A stretch of 64,000 nucleotides of DNA from Melampsora larici-populina 98AG31 (lineage: Eukaryota > Basidiomycota > Pucciniomycetes > Pucciniales > Melampsoraceae), in NCBI RefSeq assembly GCF_000204055.1, contig NW_006768806.1:35677-99676 (forward strand), read 5' to 3'. The position numbers were made by a program, and so were the translations under genes. The notes under the pieces are model-generated. The model did not search any database and was not told the DNA's origin. It was given only the letters and a program-made list of their open reading frames with translations. Below, in pieces: positions 21,233 through 33,486 of the stretch (within the stretch, counting starts at the first letter, position 1; every line of letters starts with the position of its first letter).

Positions 21233-24200
21233 TTAATTTAAACCACTTTCATCAAAGTCTTCCTCCATGTCAGCATCATCCTCTTCATCATGAATGAACA
21301 GTTCATTCACTTCATCTGCTAAGTCACCCACCTGCCCTATGTAATCCTCCCCATTAAACATAACTTGCTCAAACATTTCCAGCTCATCCAGAGCTGTTGA
21401 TTCTATATTCTGAGCTTTCACAATACACTCCCAGGTTGTTTTACCCCTATTTACCAATCCTTCCCAGCGCTTAATCAATGAGTTAATTTCTTGTGCTGTT
21501 GATGTTGTGTGTTGATGGGTTCTACGAAGCAATCCCACAAGATTTGCATCCCATATCATTCAGGTTCCGCAATGCTTCTGACGCAGATCATCATGCAAAG
21601 ATCTCAACACTCCCACATTCACTTCCCAAACATCTTTTGATATACGCTGGCCAGGCTGAACCAATTCAATGAGGTGCCTGCCACCTTCTTCTGGATCATA
21701 ATCTGGGAGAAAGAATAAAAACTTCAGGACAATCAAAAGACAAATCAATCAAACAAACTCCTACTGACCACTACTACACAACGCAAGTAAGCCATCAAGC
21801 TTCTCCTCAGTCTTCAAAGCTTCATACACCATCTGCTGTGTTTCCCGGCCAATTCTTCGTAGTTCTTCACTGCAACTTCTATGCTGTAAAAAAGCCTGAA
21901 TACCTTCAATTGTTGGCGGATCTACAGCCCACTTCTCTGTAGGATGAGAAAGTGCGCCCACATTCCAGAAGACATCCTCAAATGGTCGCTTTTTGGCTTC
22001 ATCAAGAGATGGACAAGCCATCCTTGTTACTGGACAGATGGAATTGTAATCTGCCACTTGAGATTCATAAGATGTCCATTTCCGTCGAAACATCAATTGC
22101 TTCTTTGTCATTAAAGTCTTAAGTCCTTGCTGCGCTTTAGTTCCTACAATCATCCAAATCAAAAACAACAAAAGCAAAATTCATTCATCATCAGGTTGTG
22201 TTGTGCTCCACGTTTTTCCCACTGGTAAACTAAAAACACTTGCCTTGACCACCCTTATCCCACTTTTTTTTGCGCTTCTACTATGCCCACCTTAGCCTCA
22301 TATAGCTTCATCTTGGCCAGCCGCACACGTATCAGTGCCTCCGCTTTCGCCCCTTTATAAATTAAATTCACATTTAAAATCAAATTGCAGACAAATGGGT
22401 TAATAACTCTAGCACCGGACTCACCAGTAGCCGCCCGAAGTTGATTGAATTCAGGGGTTCCCAACTCCAAAGTAATATCAGCAACCGCCTTCTCAAGTGC
22501 AACAATTGATGATGGCAATGTTAAAAAATGGTCCATCTCAGCTTCTGTCCGATTTCTTCTGCGCTTCCTTCGCAGACGTGAAAGCTCATTTCTGCCCAAA
22601 AACAAACAAAAACAAATCAACAAAACATCTATCCAACTAAAAATTGACGTAATTTACTGAGCATCTTTCACCTGCCCTTCCAGGTCAAGAAGCTTCACCA
22701 AACATTCCTCTAGCTTCTCTTGTATTCCACGTTCTTCTATGGCAGCCAGCTGTACCTCTCTCTGCCGCTTCCACTGATCAGAAAAATAGCCATACGTAAA
22801 ACTGGCATCTTGAGATTCTAGGCTGAGGAGGGTCTGAGATGCCTTATGAAACCTATCTTCTGCCGTCTTTAGTTTTGCCTGAGTTGCGAAAGCTTAAGCC
22901 AGTTGTCAGCAGGGTATTTTCATATCATGTACAAAAAACACACCTGCGTTTTTGCATTGTGTGTCATTTCCATGACTAGACTTCAAATCTATGGCATCAA
23001 CTCAATGTTGCTTTGTGGCACATCTATTCGGTGCTATCAGAGGAGAATTCTCCCCCCATATCGGCTCACAACCTTTGCCATCTGACAATCTGTTTCCCTT
23101 GTTCAGTCTTGGATTATATTTGAGCTGACAAGACCACTCGTGGGCATATGCATGGAAAGCACTAGTTGCAAAACGGAGATCTCCACAATTGTATTCTGCC
23201 TCGAAATATTTACGCTGTCAAATCAAATCAAGAAGCAATGTAAGAACCATTATATTATATGAGCCTCTGAGAGCGCAGAAATAAAATTACGTTCTGAACA
23301 CTCTTCTCAAATGTACAACCAATATCATAGAAAACCGTAAAACTTTTACCAGGTTTGTCTGGCTCCGCTGTATCTATCAACAGCTGATCAAGCAATGCCA
23401 ATACAAAGTACTGACTAAGTATTGCAAGAATTATTAGAATTGTAAAACATCCCTCACCGCTCGCCACTCTGAACCACATTCACAAATTTCAGGATGTGAT
23501 CATGCCTACAAGCCAATCCAATAAGGCCTGTTTCATCACACCCTTTCCATGTAGATTTTCCTCGTATGTCTGAAGCTGCTGTGTGAGATGCTGAACACGG
23601 ATCCTGAGGGAAAAAAGAAAACATATATATCAGATCAGATAAAGCCAAAAACTCATTCACCCCAGTGTGATCCACATGCAAATGTCTTTCACATATGTGT
23701 GAATATATAGCACATATGTGTGAATGAAATTCACATGAAAGTGATTAAAATCCACGTATGAGTGAATTTCATTCACATATAGGTGGATTCTATTCACCCA
23801 TACGTGAATGAAATTCACCTGTAGGTGAATGAAATTCACTCATACGTGAATTTCACTCATACGTGAATTTCAATCACACATATGTGAATTCCATTCACAT
23901 ATGTATCAGCTGTGCATTTCTTGATTGCAGATGATGATGATAGTGTACATACCCCAACTCCACGAGGATCTTTGCCACCAGTTCGTGTCCTCCACTCTGC
24001 AACCTTCTTATCGTCAAGGAAGATAGGAGGATTCTCCATTTCCATTTCCTCATACTCCCGGCTCGCAGCAAGGTGACGACGATGTTGAAAGCTTCCATCT
24101 GTGCAGACATGATAATCACTCTCACCTGCCTCTGGTTTTGCTTGAAGAGGCCCAAAACATCTTGGGCAATTCATAGCAAGTTGATCCAATGCGGTGAGAT

Positions 24201-24510
24201 ACCAATGCACCTTATGGTAAGTCCTTTGGGCTTTCCGTAGGATATATGGATAGGCGTCCATTGCCGAAGACAGGGTTGTGCGCCAACGTCGAGGCTTCAA
24301 ACAAACTCGGGTAAGCTGAGCTTACTCGCCATCCAAAAGGTATTTAGTGGACCTGCCTGATTGGGTATTTGCAACCAAGATTAGCGGATTTGCTGCGTCC
24401 AGGAATTCATGGGCTTGTGCACCAGGAAGAGCAGCAAGATCTTGAGTTGGGGGCAAATGAGTCAAAAGTTGAAGTTCGTATTTGTCCAAGGCAGAGTCAG
24501 TTCAGCTTGT
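21233..24510 (-). pseudogene. KDZ-2 transposase
   Basis: Minus-strand spliced gene. In transcription order: LDAANPLILV (about 24400); PRRWRTTLSSAMDAY; LDQLAMNCPRCFG (about 24180); the catalytic block GCDETGLIGLACRHDH (about 23530); IVQSGER-type junction; YDIGCTFEKS (about 23300); FHAYAHEWSCQLKYNP with DGKGCEPIW (a degenerate DGEG block, about 23100); a coiled-coil region (22260-22870); then CPSLDEAKKRPFEDVFWNVG and the acidic C-terminus ending at 21233. In-frame TGAs at 23002-23004 (an Arg expected, QH-x-VDAIDL) and 21560-21562 indicate decay. One intron contains a palindrome array. The N-terminal CxC motifs were not identified upstream of 24310, so the 5' end may be damaged or spliced differently. 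Confidence 0.8.
23640..23905. repeat. KDZ-2 palindrome array 2, inside a transposase intron
   Basis: Tandem variants of TTCAC-N-TATGTGAAT and ATTCACCTGTAGGTGAAT lie between the exons ending near 23915 and starting near 23605. In-frame translations read VNFIHxxVN and are spurious. Confidence 0.85.
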
Positions 24511-25150
24511 TGAGTTTTGACATAATTGATTGAAGTTTGAACGGGCTCAATCCTTTGTAATTCAGAATACAAGTTTGACATCTACTGAAAAAGTCGCGTG
24601 TTTGAAAAGTTGAAGAGTCAGTGAAAAATAGGTCTTGAAGATTAATATGTCAAATAGTATGAACTGTTCCCGGTTTGGATTAGTACCTGATCCTAGACGG
24701 CAATATCATCGCCCAAGTGCTTAAAATCCACTGTCTGCTCATTCAATGTGGCTGTCCAGCAACTGACAAGATATCATCTTCCCATGCAAAAGAGAAGGGG
24801 CCAAAAGGCCAACTGACGCCTTGGTAGGAGTCTGAGCACTGGTAGTCGAAGTTTTAAGGTTTGATGGATAGAATGACAATCGTAAGTAACTCAACTGGTG
24901 CCCGACAAAAATTTGCTCTTGGCTTGATCGCCACCAAACGGATGCTCAGAGAATGAATAAAGTTGTTTTCTAAATTTGAAAGCAAGAGAAGGATTAGAGA
25001 GACTATATACCGATGTTAAGAGTTGAGTGAAGTTGTGGTTGATGATAAAGTTTGATCTGAGTGTTCAGCTCCGCTTGGCTCTCAACTGCCTGAGCCTGGA
25101 CTCAGACTAACAAGGTTCAGTCTTACTGGAATTCATCAATTTCTGTCCCT
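24511..25150. promoter_or_regulatory. divergent intergenic region between transposase and TET/JBP gene
   Basis: Noncoding or uncertain sequence between the 5' ends of two oppositely transcribed genes; a shared promoter is likely by position only. A short open segment on the minus strand (CWTATLNEQTVDF, about 24740) could be a further transposase exon. No motif decides it. Confidence 0.35.
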
Positions 25151-26384
25151 TTGTCTGGCAATTGCGAGACAAATGCAAGCGTTTTTGCGGCTCTTTTGCA
25201 AGGGATCAAAGGGCCCCCGACGTTGCGGGCCTTCTCCACGGGCACTGTGTCTCTTAGAGAGAAGTATAATCATTCCGTATCTACTACATTTCAACATGCA
25301 CAAGCTAGAAATCAATGTAAGATACACTGTTCTCTTCAAAACATGAGGATGAAAACATTATATGTGGATGGATGGGATGTTGTGCTTGGAGAGGGGGTTG
25401 TGAGAAAGGTAAAAGCGCAGGTACCAGTTTTCATCTTAACTTCTTGATCATGTCAGGAAGCTGACTTATTAAATTTTTTATACATTATTTAGGCCCATAT
25501 TGTATAAGTGCATTTACATTTGCAAATATTGGACGGATTCTTAGTGACAAGGAACAGATGGCTGAATTCCATCAGATTAGGGATTTTTGGGCAGAACAAT
25601 TTTCATCTTTATCACTTTTGGTCTTCAAAACCAATGTTGCACTTGGTCTTCAAGCAAACATACCAGGTTTCAATTCCTTGGCATGGGAAGACACCCAAAA
25701 TGGATTAGTATTTGGCTCCAACCTTGTTGTCACTTGTGATGGCTTTTGTAATCATTCTCATACTGATAAAGATCATACCAGATACGCCTTTGGGATGTGG
25801 GGACTGATTTTTCGAGCAAGTGGCCAGCCATATGATATGGAGGAGGGGGTGGAAGTCAGGGGAAAGAGAAAAAAGTTGGGAGAAGTCGTGGGGTCAAGAT
25901 TTTGTGTAGATGATTTTGGTATAGAAGTGGTCGTGGGTGCTTGTAATGGTATGTATGATCTGTTATGGGATACAACGGTGAGAGTATTTCTTATGATCGT
26001 TGGAAGAATTGAAAGATCTAATTTTTTTTCTTTCAGATACCACATTATACTACCTCCTCAATAGCGTATGATGCTGAAGGCAAAGTTGTGCCACACAAGT
26101 CGAGTGCAGTCACTTTATATGGCTCAACATGTCAAATATCCGAAACTTTGGTCCAGCAAATCAAACTCCTAGGTGAAAAAAAGAAAGGTATGAGTGATTT
26201 AGAATGGAACAATTATTGTAAAGAAAGAGTGAAAACTTACGAGGAAGAATTTGATACTAAGTACAATAAGGCTTTTGAAAAAGAAGAATTAAGACAGGAG
26301 GAGCTAGCTAAGAAAAGGGAAGAACGTGAAAAGAAGAAGTTATTGAGACTGGCTAGGAAAAACCAAAAGAATAAGATATCATAA
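25151..26384 (+). CDS. TET/JBP-family 2OG-Fe(II) dioxygenase-like gene of KDZ-2
   Basis: Spliced plus-strand gene; the start is uncertain (first ATG in the frame at 25343, open frame from 25151). Introns about 25421-25492 (ends TTATTTAG) and about 25979-26037 (ends TTTCTTTCAG). The core reads LVVTCDGFCNHSHTDKDH, with HxD metal-binding residues in HTD. It is followed by YAFGMWG, then GSRFCVDDFGIEV and DLLWDTT, and the distal His in PHYTTSS. This order (HxD, glycine-bounded beta strands, late H with TTS) is that of fungal TET/JBP enzymes, which oxidise 5-methylcytosine. The C-terminus is a Lys/Glu-rich coiled coil. I see no in-frame stop in the core exons. The position beside a KDZ transposase is the strongest contextual support. 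Confidence 0.75.
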
Positions 26385-26529
26385 TGGTTTGGGTTTGATA
26401 TCATGTTTTTGAAAGAACTTCCAAAATTTTACTTTTTTTTATATTGAAACTCAGATGTTTAAAAACAGAGTATCATCCTACAGCCAATGAAAGTCTATTT
26501 TGAAATGTTGAAACTCAGAATTCATCAGA

Positions 26530-27770
26530 TTAATGAGTTGTGTATTTGGGTGGGAGTCACCCGTATGTGATTTCCATTCACATGTGGGTGATTCACATTC
26601 ACCCACATGTGAATTCCAATCCCCCTTATGTGAATGGAAATCACCATGAATCACCTACATGTGATTTACATTCACCCATAGGTGAATGTAATACATGTAA
26701 GTCTGACAGTCACGGTTATTTCACTCTCAGTCACATGTGATTTAAATTCACGAATGAAAATCACCATGAATCACCTACATGTGATTTAAATTCACCCATA
26801 TGTGAATGAAAATCACCCACATGTGAATTCCAATCTCCCGTATGTGAATAGTAATCACCATGAATCACCTACATGTGATTTCCATTCACGCATATGTGAA
26901 TTGATATTCATGCGTATGTGAATTCATATTCACGCATATGTGAATTTATATTCACCCATATGTGAATATAAATTCACAAATGGGTGAATATAAATTCACA
27001 AATGGGTGAATGGAAATCACCATGAATCACCTATGGGTGATTTACATTCACCCATATGTGAATTTATATTCACCCATATGTGAATTTATATTCACCCATA
27101 TGTGAATTCCAATCTCCCGTATGTGATTGGAAATCACCATGAATCACCTACATGTGATTTACATTCACCCATATGTGAATCTATATTAACTCATATGTCA
27201 ATGAAAATCACCCACATGTGAATACCAATCCACCATATGTAAATGGAAATCACCGTGAGTCAGCTACATGTGCTTTACATTCACCCATATGTGAATGTTA
27301 TACGTGTAAATCTGACAGTCACAGTTATTTCCATTTACCTGTGGTTCATTTATATTCCTCTCAGTCACATGTGAGGGACACCCACATGTGGTTTGGTGAC
27401 TGTCAGTCACCCACATGTGATTTACAATCACCTGTATGTGAGTGGAAATCACCGTGAGATAAGGGTGAATGTAAATCACCTACATTTGATTTACATTCAC
27501 CCTATGGGTGAGTCACGGTGATTTCCATTCACATATGGGTGACATCTATTCATGTGACTAGACTGACTGATCTGTGTTCACCCCTATGTGAACTCCTGTC
27601 ACATAAGGGTGACTGTTAGTCACCCATGAGTGAAACCAAGTCACCCTCATGTGACAGGAATTCACATAGGGGTGAACACAGGTCACCTATGGGTGATTAG
27701 TCCCTTCATTCACCCTGTGTTTCTTGTATATGTGAATCAATCGCACAAAGGTATCACAGGTGTGTGAATT
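26530..27770. repeat. KDZ-2 palindrome array 3
   Basis: The largest array: dozens of units such as TTCACCCATATGTGAAT, CACATGTGATTTACATTCAC and ATCACCATGAATCACCTAC, spaced about 20-25 bp with a higher-order repeat of about 100-170 bp. Any ORFs here are artefacts. It separates the TET/JBP-like gene from the OTU-like gene. Confidence 0.9.
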
Positions 27771-27953
27771 AGGAACTTACAAGTTAGAGCTACACAACTT
27801 GTAAGTTACAGTCACCTAGCGTGATTGATGTGGTTTTGCGTGAAAGGTCCCGGTGAAAGGTGGGGTGAATCGAATTTCGAGAAGACCTGCTTTGAGCTTT
27901 TGCTCATCAACCAAATAGTCACTCACTTCAAACATTCGATCAATCCATGCAAG

Positions 27954-30279
27954 ATGGCTGAAACTGAACCACCTCAAGATGATCAACCTACCAAATCAAA
28001 CAAGCAAACTGAATCCACCACCAACGCTGCTACCACATCGCCCGGCGGGATTGATACCGACGAACTTCCTTGCCCACCTGGGGGAGGGACTTATGCAACT
28101 CGCGCCAACGCCGAGATTTTCCTGAAGAACTTTGTGTTTACCCATCACTACGCGATATCAACCCTTGATACCAAACCACGGCGCATTAAGTGGAAGTGTA
28201 CTTTAGGCCCGAATCAAAAGCAAGAACTTGCCCACGCTGAAAACCCATTACTCATCATTCCGACTTGTTGATTCTCTGTTCATGTGGAATATCAATCAAC
28301 CACAACTATGTGGACTATTGTTATCGAGCATGCCAAACATAATCACGGACCAATTCCAAATCTCAACCCACCTAAACTTCCCGATCCATCTTTGATCAAA
28401 CCCACCAAGAAAAGAAAGCAAAGAAGTGATACTATACATATCGATCTTACTGAGTCTAACCCTCCAGATGAATACGAGGATCTGATTACCGCCATGGGAA
28501 GGCCTGACCCTGATACTAGAAAAACCCTTCTGGAACGATTTGTGCGGGATTGTGAAGTAGTTGAATTAGTTGCCAAGGGATCGGGATCTAAAGCAAATAT
28601 AAAGGTGGGTTAATCAATCAATAACTTTGTAACGTTTGTGAATGAAAAGCTGATAGTTACCATAATTTTTGGTCATCTCATCACAGGAACAAGGAAGACG
28701 AGCAAAAGGGGCAGTCACAGCACCCCAAGCTGACGATGCCACTTCACAAATAAAGCGTAAAAGAAATGATAAGGTTAGGATGACGCATTCAGTGCTTAGT
28801 TTTGGTCATAAATTTTATTTTGATCGGTAATTAATAACTTATCTAACTATTGTCATGTTTCTTTTGTAGGAAGAAGAAGTACAAAATGCCAAGGCTGCTT
28901 CTCCAGAGGCGGATGAATCTATGCAAGGATTATCCTCAAAAGCAGCTCCAGAGGCGGATGAATCTGAGCAAGGATCGTCCTCGAAAGCTTCTCCGGAGGC
29001 GGATGAATCACCTGTGCAAGGATCATCCTCGAATATCAATAAAGGACAACCAGTGGAGGCAAATCCAGCACCTGAACCAAGCATCACCACCAGAGATACG
29101 AGTGAAGTCATCGCCCATCAAACCGATCAACAGCCTTTTGCTCGAGGTGACTCTCCACTCACTTCACAGAGTGAGACTCAGTCACCAAGAACCACACGCG
29201 CTCATAAAGTCTCTGAAGTCAATCGTACTGACAAGATCAATCAATCAACTCGTGGCACACGGAAATCGACACATGTGACATCTCAGACTCATGACAAAGT
29301 AAGGTCTTTGTCTTTCTCCAGCAGTTATTATGATATACTAACGTGTTTTTGATATGGAAACAGCCTAACGCAAAGCGGCCAAAACCATCAGAGGACGTAA
29401 GTCTTTTATTTAACTGAATACTCATAACCCAGCTTACAAATGCTTCTGTATTCACTGGAAAACATTACTGCTACAGCCAAAAGCCACCAAAAAAAAATGC
29501 AAAAGGCCAAGGAAAAGAAACTGTTAAATGCCTCGCCAGTAGATCAAGTGTTGATAGTAAGTCAATCCTTGTGTCGTTTAATTGGAGTCATTTTGGATAC
29601 TGACAATGCCAAACAGAAATGGGATTTTCTCGCGACTCTTCCGAAGGTTATCTATCCGTTTGTCAAGGAGGCCACCAATGTAAAGGGGGACGGTCTATGT
29701 GCTTTTGGATCCGTGGCAGTATCACTAGGTCGTGATGAGGGGGATGCGTGGAAAGTGCGAGCGGAGATGGCAGCCCATGTCCACGCAAACTACAATTGGT
29801 ACAAGAAAAACTTACCGAAACTCAGCCAATCTCAAACCTCGATCACAAAAATGCTCTCAATTCTTGAACACCCTGACAAGACGCAAGCGCCGTACGAGTT
29901 GTGGTATCCAATGCCAGGCGGATGTTGTGTTATAGCCAATACTTATAACCGACCGGTCATATCATACACGGGAGCAGTCACCGCATGCCTTACTAATCCA
30001 CCATTTTTGGAAGCTCCAGATCCGGATACCCACCTTGACCCCATCATACTTGCAGTTATCAAAAAAACTCATTGTATTTCACTAGAACTCAACTACTTGT
30101 CTCCCAACCTCCCAATTCCGTATATACATCCTGACTGGACGAAATTGAGATCATCTAAAGCAAAGGGATGGGAAGGAATCTTTGTGGATAATATTCAGGT
30201 TTACAAAAAATGGCGCAAGGAATGTAATTCAGTCACAGGTCCTCAATGTCCCAGAGCAGAAATCTCCGATGATGAATGA
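27954..30279 (+). pseudogene. FAR1-like N-terminus joined to an OTU-like cysteine protease domain
   Basis: Five exons: 27954-28604, 28687-28773, 28870-29298, 29364-29396 and about 29477-30279, with GT-AG introns. The N-terminus (PPGGGTYATRANAEIFLKNF ... KWKCTLG ... MWTIVIEHAKHNHG) resembles the FAR1/WRKY-GCM1-type zinc-binding fold of Mutator-related proteins. The middle is Ser/Glu-rich with a KRKRN basic patch and ASPEADES repeats (28890-29010). The C-terminus has VKGDGLCAFGSVAVSLG, the OTU D-G-x-C catalytic block, WKVRAEMAAH, and a late His (KKTHCISLELN). An in-frame TGA at 28269-28271 interrupts exon 1 where the domain expects a residue after Cys. A one-base phase mismatch at an A9 run (about 29487) may be a sequencing or decay event. 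An OTU domain would act as a deubiquitinase-like protease; its role in a transposon is unknown. Confidence 0.68.
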
Positions 30280-30489
30280 TTAAATATGTTCTATTCTCTT
30301 TCATATTGAATATACTAATATACTCTTGTAATTGAGCTAGATGAGATCATGAATTATTGAAGATTTGAAAATGGTACATGATTCCTGTGCGTAGAAATAC
30401 GCACCTATATGGATTTAAAGAAGCTCTTGAAATCTTTTATAAGATTTCATCGATGAAAGAATTGGTTCTTATGACAACAAACACCACAA

Positions 30490-31940
30490 AGTGCCCCTTA
30501 TGTATGTGAAATCATTCACGAAAAGGTAGATGGACATGATGTCATTCACCCATATGTGAATTCCATTCACCTGTATGTGAATATGTGAATTGCATCTACC
30601 CATATGTGAATTTCATTCACCCTTATGTGAATTTTGTTCAACTGTATGTAAATTTCATTCACCCTTATGTGAATGCCATTCACGCGTGGGTAAATGAAAT
30701 TTACATAAGGATGAATTTCATTCACACTTGGGTGAATTTCATTTACCCACGCGTGAATGACATTCACAAACGTGTGTGAATTTCATTCACACATGGGTGA
30801 ATTCCATTCACCCTAATGTGAATAAAATTCACATAAGGGTGAATGGAATTCACATATGGGTGAATGGCATCCACATACATGTTTGATGTCCCTTGGATGC
30901 GGGCTCAAATATGTTGACCAAAATCTCATGTATTTATGACCAGCTTGATTATTATAGACCAGCTTGATCATGGATATTTGGAAGTTGAAGTACATTCACA
31001 TATATGCAGATTCAATTCACATGTGGGTGACATGTCCTTGACTGAGATTCACATACGTGTGAATTCCATTCTCACACACGTATGTAAATTTAATTCACAC
31101 GTATGTGAATCTCATTCACACGTATGTGCATTTCATTCACACGTATGTGAATTTCACTCACACGTATGTGAATTTCATATGTGTGAATGGCATTCACATA
31201 CGTGCTTGATGTCCCTTGCATGCGGGCTCAAATATGTTGACGAAAATCTCATGTATGTATGACCAGCTTGATTATTATAGACCAGCTTGATCATGGATAT
31301 TTGGAAGTTGAAAGTACATTCACATATATGCATATTGAATTCACATGTGGGTGACAAGTACTTGACTGGGATTCACACGTATTTGAATTTCATTCAGACA
31401 CGTATGTGAATTTCATTCACACGTATGTGAATTTCTTTCACCCTGATGTGAATTTCATTCACCCATGTGTGAATGGCATTAACTCAATCGGTATTTGACT
31501 GACATTTATCTCAGTTTTTATGATATATGACATTCACATGATTCACATGTGTTTGATATCCCTTGGATAGGTTGGGTCAAATATGCAAACCAAAATCTTA
31601 TGCATGTGATGTGTGTGTAGACCAAGTTGATGGAAAATGGAAATTTGAAAGGTAGATTCCCATATAGGTAAATTTAATTCACATGTGGGTGAATGTACGT
31701 GATCATATATGGGTGAATGTCATTGGATGTATAAATCAAGATCAGCTGTGGATGATGATTCACATGTATGTGATGATGATTCACGTATGGGTGAATTGAA
31801 ATCCAAAAATATATAAATGTATCATACATACATATACGTCAATTTAAGTGACATATGATAATATGAGTGATGATCTGCATGTTACATATGTATAAAGTGT
31901 TGTCACCCATATGTGATTTACAGTCACATTAGGGTGAATA
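30490..31940. repeat. KDZ-2 palindrome array 4
   Basis: Units such as TTCATTCACCCTTATGTGAA and TTCACACGTATGTGAAT. They include a duplicated block of about 370 bp (30880-31070 and 31200-31390) carrying GTCCCTTGGATGCGGGCTCAA and GACCAGCTTGATTATTATAG. It lies between the OTU-like gene and the right TIR. Confidence 0.88.
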
Positions 31941-32075
31941 AAGACATATTTGACTGACAGTTTGCTAAGAGTGTAACTAACTTTTTGAGTTATGCAGTGT
32001 GTTTATGCACGGTTGGATATGTAATATTTACTAACAGTTAATTCCAATGTATTGTGTAGTCACTTAGTTATAGTT

Positions 32076-32181
32076 TTTGATCCGACGCGTCGGGGGCGTC
32101 GGCGCGTCGGTAGGGGGCATTCCGGACAATGTCGGATAGGAAATACATGTTTTCTAACGGATAATATCCAAAGCGTCTAGT
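32076..32181 (-). repeat. KDZ-2 right TIR
   Basis: Reverse complement of 20140-20245. The inner end has CCGACGCGTCGG and the outer end GCGTCTAGT. Confidence 0.88.
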
Positions 32182-32189
32182 AGACACAG

Positions 32190-33480
32190 GTGGATATCGT
32201 AGCGCTCACTGCACTACAATATTGCCAGAGTTTTTTTTTAAAAAAAATAGTGATTTGATTGTGCATTGGTTCATTTCGGAGCCTGCGCATTGCTGCCCAA
32301 AGGACTCAGAATCCGTAGCGTTTCGCAGCGGTTCCGGTGTTGGTTTAAGGAGGTTTATCATGGTTATCAGAGCGTTATCAGGGGATCCCCTGATTCTTTG
32401 GTTCACCAGAGGAAAACAACCTGTACATTTCTGAATATTTTGAGTTGGAAGGAGAAGAATTAGAGGATGTATATATACTTTGGTCCTACTGTTTTCTCAT
32501 CTTCTGGCATTTTGTCCAATTTGTGGATCTCACTAGAAGCAATACAAGTTATGTCGTCTCATCATTGTTTGGTTGTTTTATGTTTGAGATTGGTTCAATT
32601 TGATTACTTCAGACTTGTGAACAGTATGAGTAAATATAATGGTTGATTTATGACAAGGGCCAAGGTTTAAAGATGAGATAACGTTGAAGTGAGAGAAAAC
32701 TCATATAAGGAGTTTGATCCGGATGAAGTTTTTGAGATCATCAAGGGTGAGAAAGGGCTCCGTGTCCAAACTGATTGAAGCTAGAAAGCATTTGATTATT
32801 CTGTAAAAGCAAATATTTAGTTTGATCAAAGTTATCAATCATCAAAAAGATGTGTTAGAATTGAGTGAAACATAGGAGGCAAAGCTCATACCTCAAATCC
32901 AGATTTGTGTAATACAACTTGAGATAATCTGCCCAAAAGATTGACCAATGGTCAGGTTTGAAAATGATGGTTATTGGATTGTGACTGGCAAAGAAAGTGA
33001 TGTGCTGGTGAGTGAGATGGCAAGGTTTATAGTGAGATGGTTGGTCAAGGTGGGATACGGTAGGTGCATGTACACATATGTAGAGTTGTAATTGGTATGA
33101 AAATGTGGTGAGGTGGTGCAATTTGCTGGTGAGCTAGATGGTGATGGTGAGGTGGCCGGTCAAGGTGAGATACGGTAGGTTATGTAGAGTTGTAATTGGT
33201 ATGTGGTGAGGTGGTGAGGTAGATGGAGGGTTGAAGCATGATGGTGAGGTCAATCCTCAGGTTGTCAGCTGGTGAGCTAGTGATCTGGCTGTGGTAAGGT
33301 GGTAAGCTCAGTTGGTGAGGTGGTAGGGTCAGCATGGGGTGGGGGGTATGGTGGAAGGTAACTTAGAGGAATTTGTAGTTGAGCAGAGCTCAGCTCGCCT
33401 GCTGCACGGCTTACTAAGAGGATTCTGGATACACTCCAAAGATTGTGCATTGAATTTCTTTGGATTCTATTCAAAGAATT
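32190..33480. other. no gene seen; small tandem duplication
   Basis: No convincing gene. A block with GGTCAAGGTG-GATACGGTAGG and GTAGAGTTGTAATTGGTATG is duplicated at about 33035-33115 and 33160-33220, followed by GGTGAGGTGGT-rich sequence to 33340. Confidence 0.5.
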
Positions 33481-33486
33481 GAAAGG

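Larger units (their letters stand above)
20140..32181. mobile_element. KDZ-2 DNA transposon carrying TET/JBP-like and OTU-like genes
   Basis: Bounded by 106-bp inverted repeats, 20140-20245 and 32076-32181, each reading ACTAGACGCTTTGGATATT inward and ending at a CCGACGCGTCGG palindrome. The 12-kb interior has a minus-strand KDZ transposase, a divergent plus-strand TET/JBP-like gene, a plus-strand FAR1-like/OTU-like gene and four arrays of short palindromes. No clean 8-bp target duplication is visible; the best alignment of flanks matches 5 of 8 positions. KDZ transposons physically coupled to TET/JBP genes are established for basidiomycetes; the exact gene set here is read from this sequence. 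Confidence 0.82.

Noticed and set aside
26540..27479. ORFs rich in VNxIHxxVN across palindrome arrays (also 30567-31357)
   Set aside because: Both strands give the same kind of peptide, as expected for translated palindromic satellite DNA.
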